Below, one piece after another: positions 1 to 6,388 of a DNA stretch of 6,802 nucleotides. How positions within the stretch are numbered: the first letter of the stretch is position 1; each line of letters begins with the position of its first letter. The notes beneath the pieces were generated by a model. It did not search any database, was not told the origin of the DNA, and worked only from the letters and a program-made list of their open reading frames with translations. The stretch covers positions 1 to 6,802 of the forward strand of contig CALDEO010000093.1 in assembly GCA_937942465.1 (NCBI GenBank), read 5' to 3'. Origin of the DNA: an uncultured Saprospiraceae bacterium (lineage in GTDB: Bacteria > Bacteroidota > Bacteroidia > Chitinophagales > Saprospiraceae). Position numbers and translations under genes: made by a program.

Positions 1-1863
1 ACTTCCTTGTGCAACACCCAATGGATTATCTTGATCTTCTATCCCTTGAGCATTTGTTGCTCCTATGATCTCAGAATTATTTGTCAAGCTAAGACCCATA
101 AAGTCAGTGTTGATACTCAATGTAATGCTAAGCGTCTCTGATGCTCCAGATGCTAGACTTGCTACTGTAGCTAAGTACTCTGCTCCTTGAAGACTAAAGT
201 CAGTACTACTCACAAAACTCATACCTGTTGGAATATAATCTTCTATTATTACATCCGTCGCATCCAATGATCCTTGATTATATACTGTTATTGTATATGT
301 CACATTATCATCTGGTGCATATGGTCCTGGCGTTGCTGTTGCATCAATTACCTTATTTATCGCAAGATCAAATACTTGTCCAACGATAATCTGTGCTAGA
401 TCGTAATCATCTATATCATTTGGATTATCCGCAGTTCCTGGTGTTCCAGCGGCTTCATCATCGATATCATTATCTGTAGCTAATTCGCTTACATCATCAG
501 CACTTCCTTGAATTACGCCCAATGGATTGTCTTCATCCTCTAATCCTAAAGCGTTCGTACCTGCTGTGATCTCTACATTATTAGTTATCGTACCACCCAT
601 AAATGTTGGGTCTACTGTCATTACTATATCATATGAACTTGAAGCTCCTGATGCAATATCCCCTATGATATTAACCATCATAGCACCACTTGGATGCGTC
701 AAGCCTGTAGGTACATAATCTGTAACTTCTACTCCTGTCGCATCTAATGTTCCTTGATTGAATACCTCAACCGTGAAGGTTACATCTTCATTTATACTGA
801 TCAAACCATCCATATTCGTATCGTCCCATGATGTATAGGTTTTACGGATTGCTAAATCAAACTCTTGTTCTATTGTCAATGGTGCTGGATCATAATCATC
901 ACTATCCGCATCATCATCTTGCAATGCTCCTGTGTCACTATCTACCGTTTCTCCATCATTTGCTAGTTCATCATCTCCTTGATTATCTCCAGGAGTACTA
1001 TCCGCATCAGTTGGGTAATTACCAGGTACGTTATCGTCATCAGCTTGAGTAATCTCAGCATAATTTACAATCATAGTTCCTTGGAAATCAGAACCGATCT
1101 CCATCGTAATATTTACTGACGCACATTCGCCAATACCAACAAAATCTATATCATTATTTAAACTTGCTACTCCTGCGCTACTCATTGTCCAATTGGCATC
1201 TGCCAATACCAATTCGTCTACTATAAAGTAATCGTCAATTTCTATGTTGTACGCATTTAATGTACCTTGATTACACACTTCGATATTGAACGTTACTGTT
1301 CCTCCTGGCACATATGGCCCTGGTGTAGATACGCTTATCACTTTCTCAAGTGCTAAATCAAATATCTGATTTATCGCTATAAATGCTGGATCAAAATCAT
1401 CTTCATCTGCAGGATTATCCATTGTTCCTGGAGCAGAAGGGTCTTCATCATCATAGTCATTATCTGTTGCCAACTCGCCAGTATCTCCATCGTTATTCCC
1501 AGGAGTACTATCTTCATCATCCAAATTTTCTGCATTCGAATGGCTAATAATTTCAGCATTATTAACTAAACCTTCGCCTTGGAAACTTGGATCTATCTGT
1601 AATGTAATCGCTAAAGTTGTATTCATCCCAGGTGCTAAACTCGCAACTGTGGAAGTTACAACTCCACCAACTGAGGTAAACATGGTGTTGTCCCCTTGAT
1701 TGAAAACAAATCCTGTTGGTACATAATCTGCTACGACAATATTTGTAGCATCTAAATTACCTTGATTAAAAACACTAATCATAAAATCAACATTACTTCC
1801 TGCCATATAAGGACCTGGTGTAGATGTTGTGTTTACCACCTTTATTAATGCTAAATCTACCAC
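1..1863 (-). repeat. DUF11-like repeats with Asp-rich linkers, at least four copies
   Basis: Copies begin at residues 1298, 1464, 1631 and 1794 (DNA 1863, 1365, 864 and 375), 163-167 residues apart; the fourth is cut by the window edge. Each opens with a DLAL or DLAI motif plus K, then usually TPGPY, a V-x-F/Y-x-I/V strand, a NQG-x-LDAT or close variant, a DYVPTG motif, and an ITNN- or VNNAEI-type strand. This is the pattern of DUF11/conserved-repeat beta-sandwiches. Each core is followed by about 60 residues of acidic linker with motifs such as LATDND, DDEDP and GTMDNPADEDD, ending in a short I-x-x-x-Q strand. Copy 2 is the most diverged and alone has C1494 and C1544, which could pair. The role is probably a calcium-rigidified stalk; this is inferred. 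Confidence 0.8.
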
Positions 1864-4800
1864 AGAACATGCGATAGAAGGTGTCATAATTGTCTCATCT
1901 AAAAAGCAGTCTGCACTAGTGTTCCATACTCTAATTGTATATTCAGTGTCATGCATCAAACCAGTAAAGCTTCCGCTTCCGCCACTTACATTTGTATTAC
2001 TTGCATCTCCATAATCTGCACCTGGTGTATATGTAGATCCAGCCATTATATTAGCCTCTTCTCCTATTACATTAGTCAAGTTTATTACTGCATCATTATT
2101 GGCAGTACCACCATTACAAGTCCCTTGATTTGCTGCTGTCGTATATGTTGGTGCTTCGTTCATTATTGCAACAACTTCTTGTCTAGGTTCACTTTCACAA
2201 TCTCCCGTAGCATTATAACATGATACATAATAGCTGGTAGTTGCTGTTATACTTGGAGTATAACTTGTTCCTGTATTTATTGGTGATCCTCCTGTCAATG
2301 TACTATACCATCTTATTTCATCACAATTAGTACCACTCGTGGCTGACAAAGTAACCATTCCTGGTCCACATCTCTCATCACCAGTTACCATTGGTGATCC
2401 TGCTGGACAAGCACACATTGGGCTTGTTACCGTTTCCATAATATCACATGTTGTAATACTATTCGTCGCTACCAACATTGCACTCATACCAACTGTCACT
2501 CCACTTACCATAAAGTTTGGTGCCGTCCCTGATACTGTTCCTTGAGTACTTGTTAATGTATTGGCTACAGTTGTAGTTACCGCAATTGAATACGTCAATC
2601 CATCTGACGAACATGTCGCATTCGATACGATTGTCGGTATCGGATTCATCGTTGCAACAACTTCTTGTCTTGGATCACTTTCACAATCTCCCGTAGCATT
2701 ATAACATGATACATAATAGCTAGTTGTCGCAGTAATACTTACTGCATAACTTGTTCCCGTATTTATTACTCCACCTCCTGTCAATGCAGCATACCATCTT
2801 ATTTCATCGCAATTTGCACCACTCGTAGCTGATAAAGTAACCATTCCCGGTCCACATATTTCATCACCTGTTACTGTTGGTGATCCTGCAGGACAAGCAC
2901 AACTTGGGCTCATTACAGTTTCCATACTATTACATGTTGTGGTATTATTCATTGCACCTAAGAGTGCATTTACACCTGTAGTTATTCCACTAACTGTAAA
3001 GTTTGGTGCTGTCCCAGTAACAGTTCCTTGATTACTCATCAAAACAGTTGCAGCTGTTGTTGTTACTGCAATTGAATACGTCAACCCATCTGACGAACAT
3101 GTCGGATTAGCAACGATTGTTGGAATCGCATTCATCGTAGCGACAACTGCTTGTCTAGGCTCACTTTCACAATCATTTGCAGCATTATAACATGATACAT
3201 AATAGCTAGTCGTTGCAGTAATACTTGGAGCATAACTTGTTCCTGTATTTATAACTCCACCTCCTGTTAATGCACTATACCATCTTATTTCATCACAACT
3301 GACACAACTAGTACTTGATGCAGTAAGATTAACAACACCTGGTCCACATCTTTCATCGCCTACTGGCGTTGGATCTGGTGTGCTCTCAACTGTAATTACT
3401 TGTTTCTCTTCGTCTGTATTACCACAGTTATCAGTTGCAGTCCACATCCTTGTTATTGTATAAATATCTGAACAAGCTCCCGCCTCCGTTACCTCGCTCA
3501 TTGTTACTGTTACGCTATTGTCACAATTATCTGTTGCTGTAGGATTAGCAGCTGAAGGGATTGCATCACAATCTATACCAACTGTTATATCATTTGGAAT
3601 ACCTGACAATACAGGGTCCGTTGTATCTCTAACAGTAATCACTTGTGATTCTACATCTGTATTACCACAGTTATCTGTCGCTGTCCATGTTCTTGTTATT
3701 GTATATGAATCAGTACATATTGTTCCTGATGTCGTTTGACTCATTGTAACACTTACACTGTTATCACAATTATCTGTTGCGGATGGTGAAGCCACTGTTG
3801 GTATCGAATTACAATCTACCGTTACATTACCTGGCACACCTGACAATACTGGATCAGTCGTATCCCTTACCGTAATCACTTGTGATTCTACATCTGTATT
3901 ACCACAGTTATCTGTCGCTGTCCATGTTCTTGTTATTGTATATGAATCAGTACATATTGTTCCTGATGTCGTTTGATTCATTGTAACACTTACACTGTTA
4001 TCACAATTATCTGTCGCTGAAGGCGATGCCGCTGATGGTATCGAATTACAACTTACAGTTACATTACCTGGTACACCAGATAATACTGGATCAGTCGTAT
4101 CCCTTACCGTAATCACTTGTGATTCTACATCTGTGTTACCACAATTATCTGTCGCTGTCCATGTTCTTGTTATTGTATATGAATCAGTACATATTGTTCC
4201 TGATGTCGTTTGATTCATTGTTATTGATACATTACTATCGCAATTATCTGTCGCTGAGGGCGAAGCCACTGATGGTATAGAATTACAACTTACCGTCACA
4301 TTTGACGGAACATTATTTAGAACAGGATCATTATTGTCAGAATAAGTCATTGTTACTGTTGCATCAGAACAACATGATGGATCATTATTATTACATACTC
4401 TATAAGTGAAATTATAAGTATTACATGATTCGCCGCTTGGGTCAAATGTAAATGTACCATTCGAACTTACATTCAATGATCCATTAGAGGTTGCAGAACC
4501 TCCGCTTTGTAAAGAATAACTTGGATTAGTTAAATCCGAATCATTTGATGAAACATTTCCTGATATATTAGCACCTGGACAACTATTAAAACTATCGTTA
4601 CTAACATCAGGTATTGTGCAACAACCATCTGGATTAGAAATAGTAATATTAGGAGTTGTTACCCAACTATCACATCCATGAACTCTCATTCTTTTTTGAT
4701 ATAGACACGTCGTGTTACCGATCATTGAATTATTGGTAACAGAATAACTAATTAGACTATTATCATTTACATCTAAAAAGTTTAAATTGGTTAGGGTTTC

Positions 4801-5754
4801 CCATCCACCGCCATCACAGTTTCGTCTCCATTGAAATTCTATAAATTGAGTAAGATTCTCCGAATCCATTCCTTGAATTTGTCCGGTTGTAATAGTGTAT
4901 GGAAAAGTACCACAATAATCACCATTAATTGTTCCAGGACTAGATAATGGAGTTTGAACGTGAACATCTACAACTTCGCCTGTTTCTGTCCAGTTTGGAC
5001 ATCCTGCACATAAAGTTCTTCTTCTGTACCAAGTAGATTCAGATGTACTTGGAGGATTATAATCATCTTCCCAGAAAACTCCGGGAGCATTCTCCCATAC
5101 CCAGTTATTACTTGCATTTCTGAATTGCCATTCATATGCTGGAGGGTTTCCAGTACTAGGACAAATTGCCTGTGAGCCATTTAAATTTCCATCAGCTGGT
5201 TCTTCACAACTTAGACTGCCACAGCCTGTACAATTAAGATCCTGCCAATGGTTATTACATATTGGATCTACGGAACCAGTTGTACATACAACAAGGCTAT
5301 TATATATCTTATTATTGTTAGCAATTTCATTAAAAACTGGTGTGTAGGAAGGTATAATTGGGCCAACAAAATTTGGATCTAACGAAACATCAGAGTGCGT
5401 GCCTAAACTATCCAATAAATAATGTTTATCCCATTCAATAACCTCAGAATCCTCAATATCATTTACTGAAGCCTCATCAGATATAAATGGAAATATAAAT
5501 TTTGACATTGAATAAACTTCAACCCTATTAACTGGCCCAAGCTTATCATATTCTATATTATAATCAGTACTTACGCAAATATCATTATAAGTTGATGCAT
5601 CCATTTTATTAGGATTAAATGTCATCAACGTAAATAGCAAGAGAAAAAAGGAGCTACATTTTCTGTAACTTTTAAGATTGTTTATTATATAATAAACTGT
5701 TGAAATAGGGTTTAATCTCGAAATGAGACTAATGCGAAAAGTAGAATAATTCAT
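1..5754 (-). CDS. Giant modular secreted surface protein / putative adhesin, 3' end beyond window
   Basis: One reading frame stays open for 1918 codons from ATG 5754-5752 to base 1, with no stop in sight on the left. Visible layout by residue: signal peptide about 1-53; unrecognised Cys/Trp-rich head 54-378; Big_9/cadherin-like domain about 383-472; four HYR-like repeats 476-793; Ig_7-like domains at about 798-877, 961-1039 and 1123-1201, separated by an unnamed domain; a further beta-rich domain 1202-1297; DUF11-like repeats starting at 1298, 1464, 1631 and 1794, the last cut. The composition is rich in Thr, Ser, Asn, Asp and Cys and poor in Lys, as expected of an exported beta-sandwich chain. 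Such architectures are known in Bacteroidota T9SS cargo; adhesion or a structural stalk role is inferred, since no enzymatic domain is seen. The start was chosen because it is the only Met before the hydrophobic segment. No Shine-Dalgarno precedes it. A CHU_C-type or Por_Secre_tail-type sorting domain is expected off-window but unseen. Confidence 0.93.
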   Translation of the reverse strand, partial: MNYSTFRISLISRLNPISTVYYIINNLKSYRKCSSFFLLLFTLMTFNPNKMDASTYNDICVSTDYNIEYDKLGPVNRVEVYSMSKFIFPFISDEASVNDIEDSEVIEWDKHYLLDSLGTHSDVSLDPNFVGPIIPSYTPVFNEIANNNKIYNSLVVCTTGSVDPICNNHWQDLNCTGCGSLSCEEPADGNLNGSQAICPSTGNPPAYEWQFRNASNNWVWENAPGVFWEDDYNPPSTSESTWYRRRTLCAGCPNWTETGEVVDVHVQTPLSSPGTINGDYCGTFPYTITTGQIQGMDSENLTQFIEFQWRRNCDGGGWETLTNLNFLDVNDNSLISYSVTNNSMIGNTTCLYQKRMRVHGCDSWVTTPNITISNPDGCCTIPDVSNDSFNSCPGANISGNVSSNDSDLTNPSYSLQSGGSATSNGSLNVSSNGTFTFDPSGESCNTYNFTYRVCNNNDPSCCSDATVTMTYSDNNDPVLNNVPSNVTVSCNSIPSVASPSATDNCDSNVSITMNQTTSGTICTDSYTITRTWTATDNCGNTDVESQVITVRDTTDPVLSGVPGNVTVSCNSIPSAASPSATDNCDNSVSVTMNQTTSGTICTDSYTITRTWTATDNCGNTDVESQVITVRDTTDPVLSGVPGNVTVDCNSIPTVASPSATDNCDNSVSVTMSQTTSGTICTDSYTITRTWTATDNCGNTDVESQVITVRDTTDPVLSGIPNDITVGIDCDAIPSAANPTATDNCDNSVTVTMSEVTEAGACSDIYTITRMWTATDNCGNTDEEKQVITVESTPDPTPVGDERCGPGVVNLTASSTSCVSCDEIRWYSALTGGGVINTGTSYAPSITATTSYYVSCYNAANDCESEPRQAVVATMNAIPTIVANPTCSSDGLTYSIAVTTTAATVLMSNQGTVTGTAPNFTVSGITTGVNALLGAMNNTTTCNSMETVMSPSCACPAGSPTVTGDEICGPGMVTLSATSGANCDEIRWYAALTGGGVINTGTSYAVSITATTSYYVSCYNATGDCESDPRQEVVATMNPIPTIVSNATCSSDGLTYSIAVTTTVANTLTSTQGTVSGTAPNFMVSGVTVGMSAMLVATNSITTCDIMETVTSPMCACPAGSPMVTGDERCGPGMVTLSATSGTNCDEIRWYSTLTGGSPINTGTSYTPSITATTSYYVSCYNATGDCESEPRQEVVAIMNEAPTYTTAANQGTCNGGTANNDAVINLTNVIGEEANIMAGSTYTPGADYGDASNTNVSGGSGSFTGLMHDTEYTIRVWNTSADCFLDETIMTPSIACSVVDLALIKVVNTTSTPGPYMAGSNVDFMISVFNQGNLDATNIVVADYVPTGFVFNQGDNTMFTSVGGVVTSTVASLAPGMNTTLAITLQIDPSFQGEGLVNNAEIISHSNAENLDDEDSTPGNNDGDTGELATDNDYDDEDPSAPGTMDNPADEDDFDPAFIAINQIFDLALEKVISVSTPGPYVPGGTVTFNIEVCNQGTLNAYNIEIDDYFIVDELVLADANWTMSSAGVASLNNDIDFVGIGECASVNITMEIGSDFQGTMIVNYAEITQADDDNVPGNYPTDADSTPGDNQGDDELANDGETVDSDTGALQDDDADSDDYDPAPLTIEQEFDLAIRKTYTSWDDTNMDGLISINEDVTFTVEVFNQGTLDATGVEVTDYVPTGLTHPSGAMMVNIIGDIASGASSSYDIVMTVDPTFMGGTITNNVEITAGTNALGLEDEDNPLGVIQGSADDVSELATDNDIDDEAAGTPGTADNPNDIDDYDLAQIIVGQVFDLAINKVIDATATPGPYAPDDNVTYTITVYNQGSLDATDVIIEDYIPTGMSFVSSTDFSLQGAEYLATVASLASGASETLSITLSINTDFMGLSLTNNSEIIGATNAQGIEDQDNPLGVAQGS
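787..822 (-). other. EF-hand-type calcium loop inside the third DUF11-like repeat
   Basis: Residues 1645-1656 read DTNMDGLISINE. This matches the 12-residue EF-hand/dockerin loop: acidic or amide side chains at loop positions 1 (D1645), 3 (N1647) and 5 (D1649), Gly at 6, Ile at 8, Ser at 9 and Glu at 12 (E1656). It occupies the place where the neighbouring copies have the STPGPY-type turn. No flanking helices are evident, so it is an isolated loop of the type found in extracellular repeat proteins, not a paired EF-hand domain. Confidence 0.65.
1864..2151 (-). other. Single beta-rich module between Ig_7 and DUF11 blocks
   Basis: Residues 1202-1297 form one module that occurs once in the window. 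Visible motifs are TCNGGTANNDAVINL near 1212, a GSTYTPGADYGDAS stretch, then a GSFTGLMHDTEYTIRVWN strand from 1260 and a closing DCFLDETIMTP segment. The C-x-G-G-x-A-N-N-D-A start and the Y-T-I-R-V-x-N strand resemble FN3- or Ig-like modules of Bacteroidota repeat proteins. Family assignment is uncertain. It marks the change from Cys-rich modules upstream to nearly Cys-free, acidic DUF11-like modules downstream. Confidence 0.5.
2152..3363 (-). repeat. Three Ig_7-like domains alternating with an unnamed domain
   Basis: Ig_7-like copies occupy DNA 3363-3124, 2874-2638 and 2388-2152 (residues about 798-877, 961-1039 and 1123-1201). Shared motifs in order are GDE-x-CGPG, CDEIRWY, TGG, INTGTSY, ATTSYYVSCYN, and DCES or DCESD followed by PRQ-x-VVA. 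This matches the Ig_7 (CHU_C-associated Ig-like) family known from Bacteroidota exported proteins. Between copies lies a conserved unit of about 83 residues that begins PTIV, continues TCSSDGLTYSIAVTTT and ends CACPAGSP; I cannot name it. The compound period is 162-163 residues, about 488 bases. The first copy has an added CVSC pair (C817, C820) where the others have a single Cys. DNA similarity between units is clear, especially around the PRQ and SYYVSCYN strands. Confidence 0.8.
3376..4329 (-). repeat. Four tandem HYR-like repeats, 237-base period
   Basis: Repeats start at residues 476, 555, 634 and 713 (DNA 4329, 4092, 3855 and 3618), each exactly 237 bases apart; the last is about 81 residues. 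Each opens with DPVL, then a V-x-C strand, an ATDNCD motif, a C-x-D-x-YTITR strand, a WTATDNCGNTD motif and a QVITV closing strand. This fits the HYR family (immunoglobulin-like, common in extracellular repeat proteins). Four Cys recur per unit (for example C569, C584, C601 and C617), suggesting two disulphides. Copies 2 and 3 share 105 identical bases, and copy 1 differs from them by two bases over that block. Copy 4 is diverged, with an extra GI insertion after ITV, and leads into Ig_7. Confidence 0.85.
4339..4608 (-). other. Big_9 / bacterial cadherin-like domain
   Basis: Residues 383-472 read as one beta-sandwich module. It opens with DVSNDSF, continues with NVSSNDSDLTNPSYSL, then a GTFTFDP motif at 433-439, a YNFTYRVCNNN strand from 447, and closes with CCSDATVTMTY. 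The order of an N-D-D loop, then G-x-F-x-F-x-P, then F-x-Y-x-V and a closing T-V-T-M strand is characteristic of Big_9/VCBS-type cadherin-like domains that use calcium at module junctions. It sits directly before the HYR-like repeats with a three-residue gap, so it probably joins the head to the stalk. Confidence 0.6.
4621..5595 (-). other. Unrecognised Cys/Trp-rich N-terminal head of the giant protein
   Basis: This stretch covers about residues 54-378. Residues 54-173 match no family I recognise. From C175 and C178 on, the chain is rich in Cys and aromatic residues. It appears to hold two Ig/PKD-like modules: about 183-266, with a YEWQ motif near 207, a STWYRRR motif at 240-246 and a CAGC motif at 249-252; and about 270-372, with an EFQWRRNC motif and a later CLYQKRMRV motif. 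The pattern of a Trp strand followed by a YRR or QKR strand resembles Ig-like modules of other Bacteroidota surface proteins, but that assignment is by eye. As the N-terminal tip of a long repeat protein, it is the natural candidate for a ligand-binding head; this is inference. Confidence 0.5.
5596..5754 (-). other. Signal peptide with long n-region
   Basis: This segment encodes residues 1-53 of the giant protein. The hydrophobic core is about residues 35-46 (SFFLLLFTLMTF), preceded by basic residues K28, R31 and K32. Cleavage is plausible around A53. The n-region of about 33 residues is longer than the usual 5-15. No in-frame ATG lies between M1 and M44, and M44 sits inside the hydrophobic core, so a shorter ATG start with an intact signal is not available. 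C33 precedes the core rather than following it, so this is not a lipobox. Sec export followed by T9SS translocation is the inferred route. Confidence 0.65.
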
Positions 5755-5868
5755 CAAGAATATTTAACTGTATAAATAGGAGTACCTAACGGCACAATAA
5801 CTTAGCAGTTACTATTATCACGAAGTAAAACTTCTTCTCAAGGTGGTTGATTCATTTCTGAATTAGCA

Positions 5869-5876
5869 CAAATATA
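5869..5876 (-). promoter_or_regulatory. Candidate Bacteroidota -7 promoter element for the giant gene
   Basis: The minus strand reads TATATTTG, an exact match to the Bacteroidota -7 consensus TAnnTTTG. Transcription from here would start near 5862 and give a leader of about 108 bases. No TTTG-type -33 element is found at the expected spacing; the nearest TTTG is about 32 bases upstream, too far. In such AT-rich sequence a chance match is quite possible. Confidence 0.3.
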
Positions 5877-5965
5877 TTAAAAAATTTAAAATATGTATTT
5901 GCCTAATACAAAGCAACCAAATTCAAAATATATTGGTGATTCATCGTTATTTCAACTCGCATAAA

Positions 5966-5988
5966 ATATGGTTATAATATAACCATAT
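5966..5988. promoter_or_regulatory. 23-base palindrome upstream of the giant gene, possible operator
   Basis: Arms ATATGGTTAT (5966-5975) and ATAACCATAT (5979-5988) are perfectly complementary around a 3-base centre. The site lies about 90 bases upstream of the candidate -7 element and about 210 upstream of the ATG. There is no long T-tract on either side, only TTTTA on the minus strand, so a terminator is less likely than a protein-binding site. No known operator is recognised. Confidence 0.35.
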
Positions 5989-6177
5989 AAGCCATCATTT
6001 TACCTTCTAATGGCAACTTCTAAATCTATCTCGAAGATTTTATCAGACAAAAAAAAATAAAAAAAATATTTCTTTTTTTTCTTGAATATGTAAAACAAAC
6101 CTCTTTTATCACCACAAAAACCCATTTTAAGACATTTTGTACCTAATCAAGCCGAACAACCTTTATCAATTCACAAC

Positions 6178-6215
6178 AAAAAAATACCTCCTTTGAACTT
6201 AATCAAAGGAGGTAT
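6178..6215 (-). terminator. Intrinsic terminator of the decayed gene tail (copy 2)
   Basis: Complementary arms 6184-6196 and 6203-6215 form a perfect 13-bp stem (core ACCTCCTTTGA with TCAAAGGAGGT) and a 6-base loop. On the minus strand the stem is followed by seven T (6184-6178 read as complement), with the last base overlapping the stem. It lies 30 bases past the stop of the relict reading frame and is almost identical to the hairpin at 6396-6423. It may still stop read-through towards the giant gene. Confidence 0.8.
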
Positions 6216-6305
6216 AATATTATACTATCTAAATAAACTGCTAACCTATTTTATGATTATCAATTTACTGTGTATTTCTATTTCGCCTTGTATCAAATGT
6301 AATGT
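6186..6305. repeat. Direct repeat, left copy (sorting-domain tail plus terminator)
   Basis: These 120 bases align to 6396-6516 with about 15 mismatches and one single-base gap by hand count, roughly 87% identity. The shared part covers the terminator hairpin, the 3' untranslated spacer including an identical AAATAAACTGCTAA stretch, the stop codon and the last 19 codons. The two copies lie in the same orientation, 210-211 bases apart. Confidence 0.85.
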
Positions 6306-6314
6306 GTTTAAATA
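6246..6314 (-). pseudogene. Relict 3' end of a T9SS sorting-domain gene
   Basis: The minus strand has 22 in-frame codons and a TAG stop (6248-6246). The encoded LHLIQGEIEIHSKLIIIK aligns without gaps to IHLIQGELEMHNKLIIVK, the end of the neighbouring gene at 6457. Amino-acid changes are conservative (L/I, M/I, N/S, V/I). Similarity stops abruptly upstream of about 6305, and an in-frame TAA lies at 6317-6315, so the rest of the sorting domain is missing. The best reading is the leftover end of a paralogous T9SS cargo gene whose body was deleted, or a partial duplication of the neighbour's tail. It is not expected to make a protein. Confidence 0.75.
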
Positions 6315-6326
6315 TTATATACAGTG

Positions 6327-6346
6327 AATTCCAATGAATTGGAATT
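6327..6346. repeat. Short palindrome between the two gene tails
   Basis: Arms AATTCCAAT (6327-6335) and ATTGGAATT (6338-6346) are perfectly complementary around a 2-base centre. A second, overlapping pairing exists between CCAATG (6331-6336) and CATTGG (6349-6354). No T-tract follows. It lies close to the break point where similarity to the sorting domain ends. Function is unknown; a two-base loop would be strained as RNA, so a DNA-binding site or a rearrangement scar is equally plausible. Confidence 0.4.
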
Positions 6347-6388
6347 GACATTGGACAACTGCCATATTTTGACTATTCAGTACCACAT

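Larger units (their letters stand above)
5755..6177. other. AT-rich intergenic region and leader of the giant gene
   Basis: No convincing gene is present. From the giant gene outward, the leader holds two small hairpins: GAAGT/ACTTC with a 3-base loop at 5822-5834, and TAACT/AGTTA with a 4-base loop at 5798-5811. A -7-like promoter element lies at 5869-5876 and a 23-base palindrome at 5966-5988. An A-tract/T-tract run at 6049-6080 is followed on the right by featureless AT-rich sequence up to the terminator tail. The bases just before the ATG show no GGAGG-type site, as is usual in Bacteroidota. Confidence 0.7.

Noticed and set aside
1377..1559. Minus-strand ORF of 60 residues rich in Met and Leu
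   Set aside because: It is a shifted frame over the Asp-rich linker codons (GAT, GAC, GAA) of the giant gene.
527..3739. Several short plus-strand ORFs (527-718, 828-1052, 1829-2014, 1951-2223, 2339-2545, 3518-3739)
   Set aside because: All lie antisense to the continuous giant frame. Their odd compositions (His/Leu-rich, Ile/Cys-rich) are what the reverse complement of Asp-, Thr- and Ser-rich repeats gives.
3619..4329. Regularly spaced repeats as a CRISPR array
   Set aside because: The 237-base period lies inside an open reading frame, the similarity runs through the whole unit and there are no unique spacers.
4968..5180. Minus-strand ORF of 70 residues
   Set aside because: It is a shifted frame inside the Cys/Trp-rich head. 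The giant frame is unbroken here and carries coherent motifs.
6049..6080. Long A-tract/T-tract run as a terminator or replication feature
   Set aside because: Self-pairing is A-T only with interruptions and gives no stable GC stem. It looks like ordinary low-complexity spacer.
6000..6125. Minus-strand ORF of 41 residues ending in DKIFEIDLEVAIRR
   Set aside because: The last residues look protein-like, but the middle is only Lys and Phe/Tyr codons from A- and T-tracts. No start signal or family match was seen, so chance is the simplest reading.
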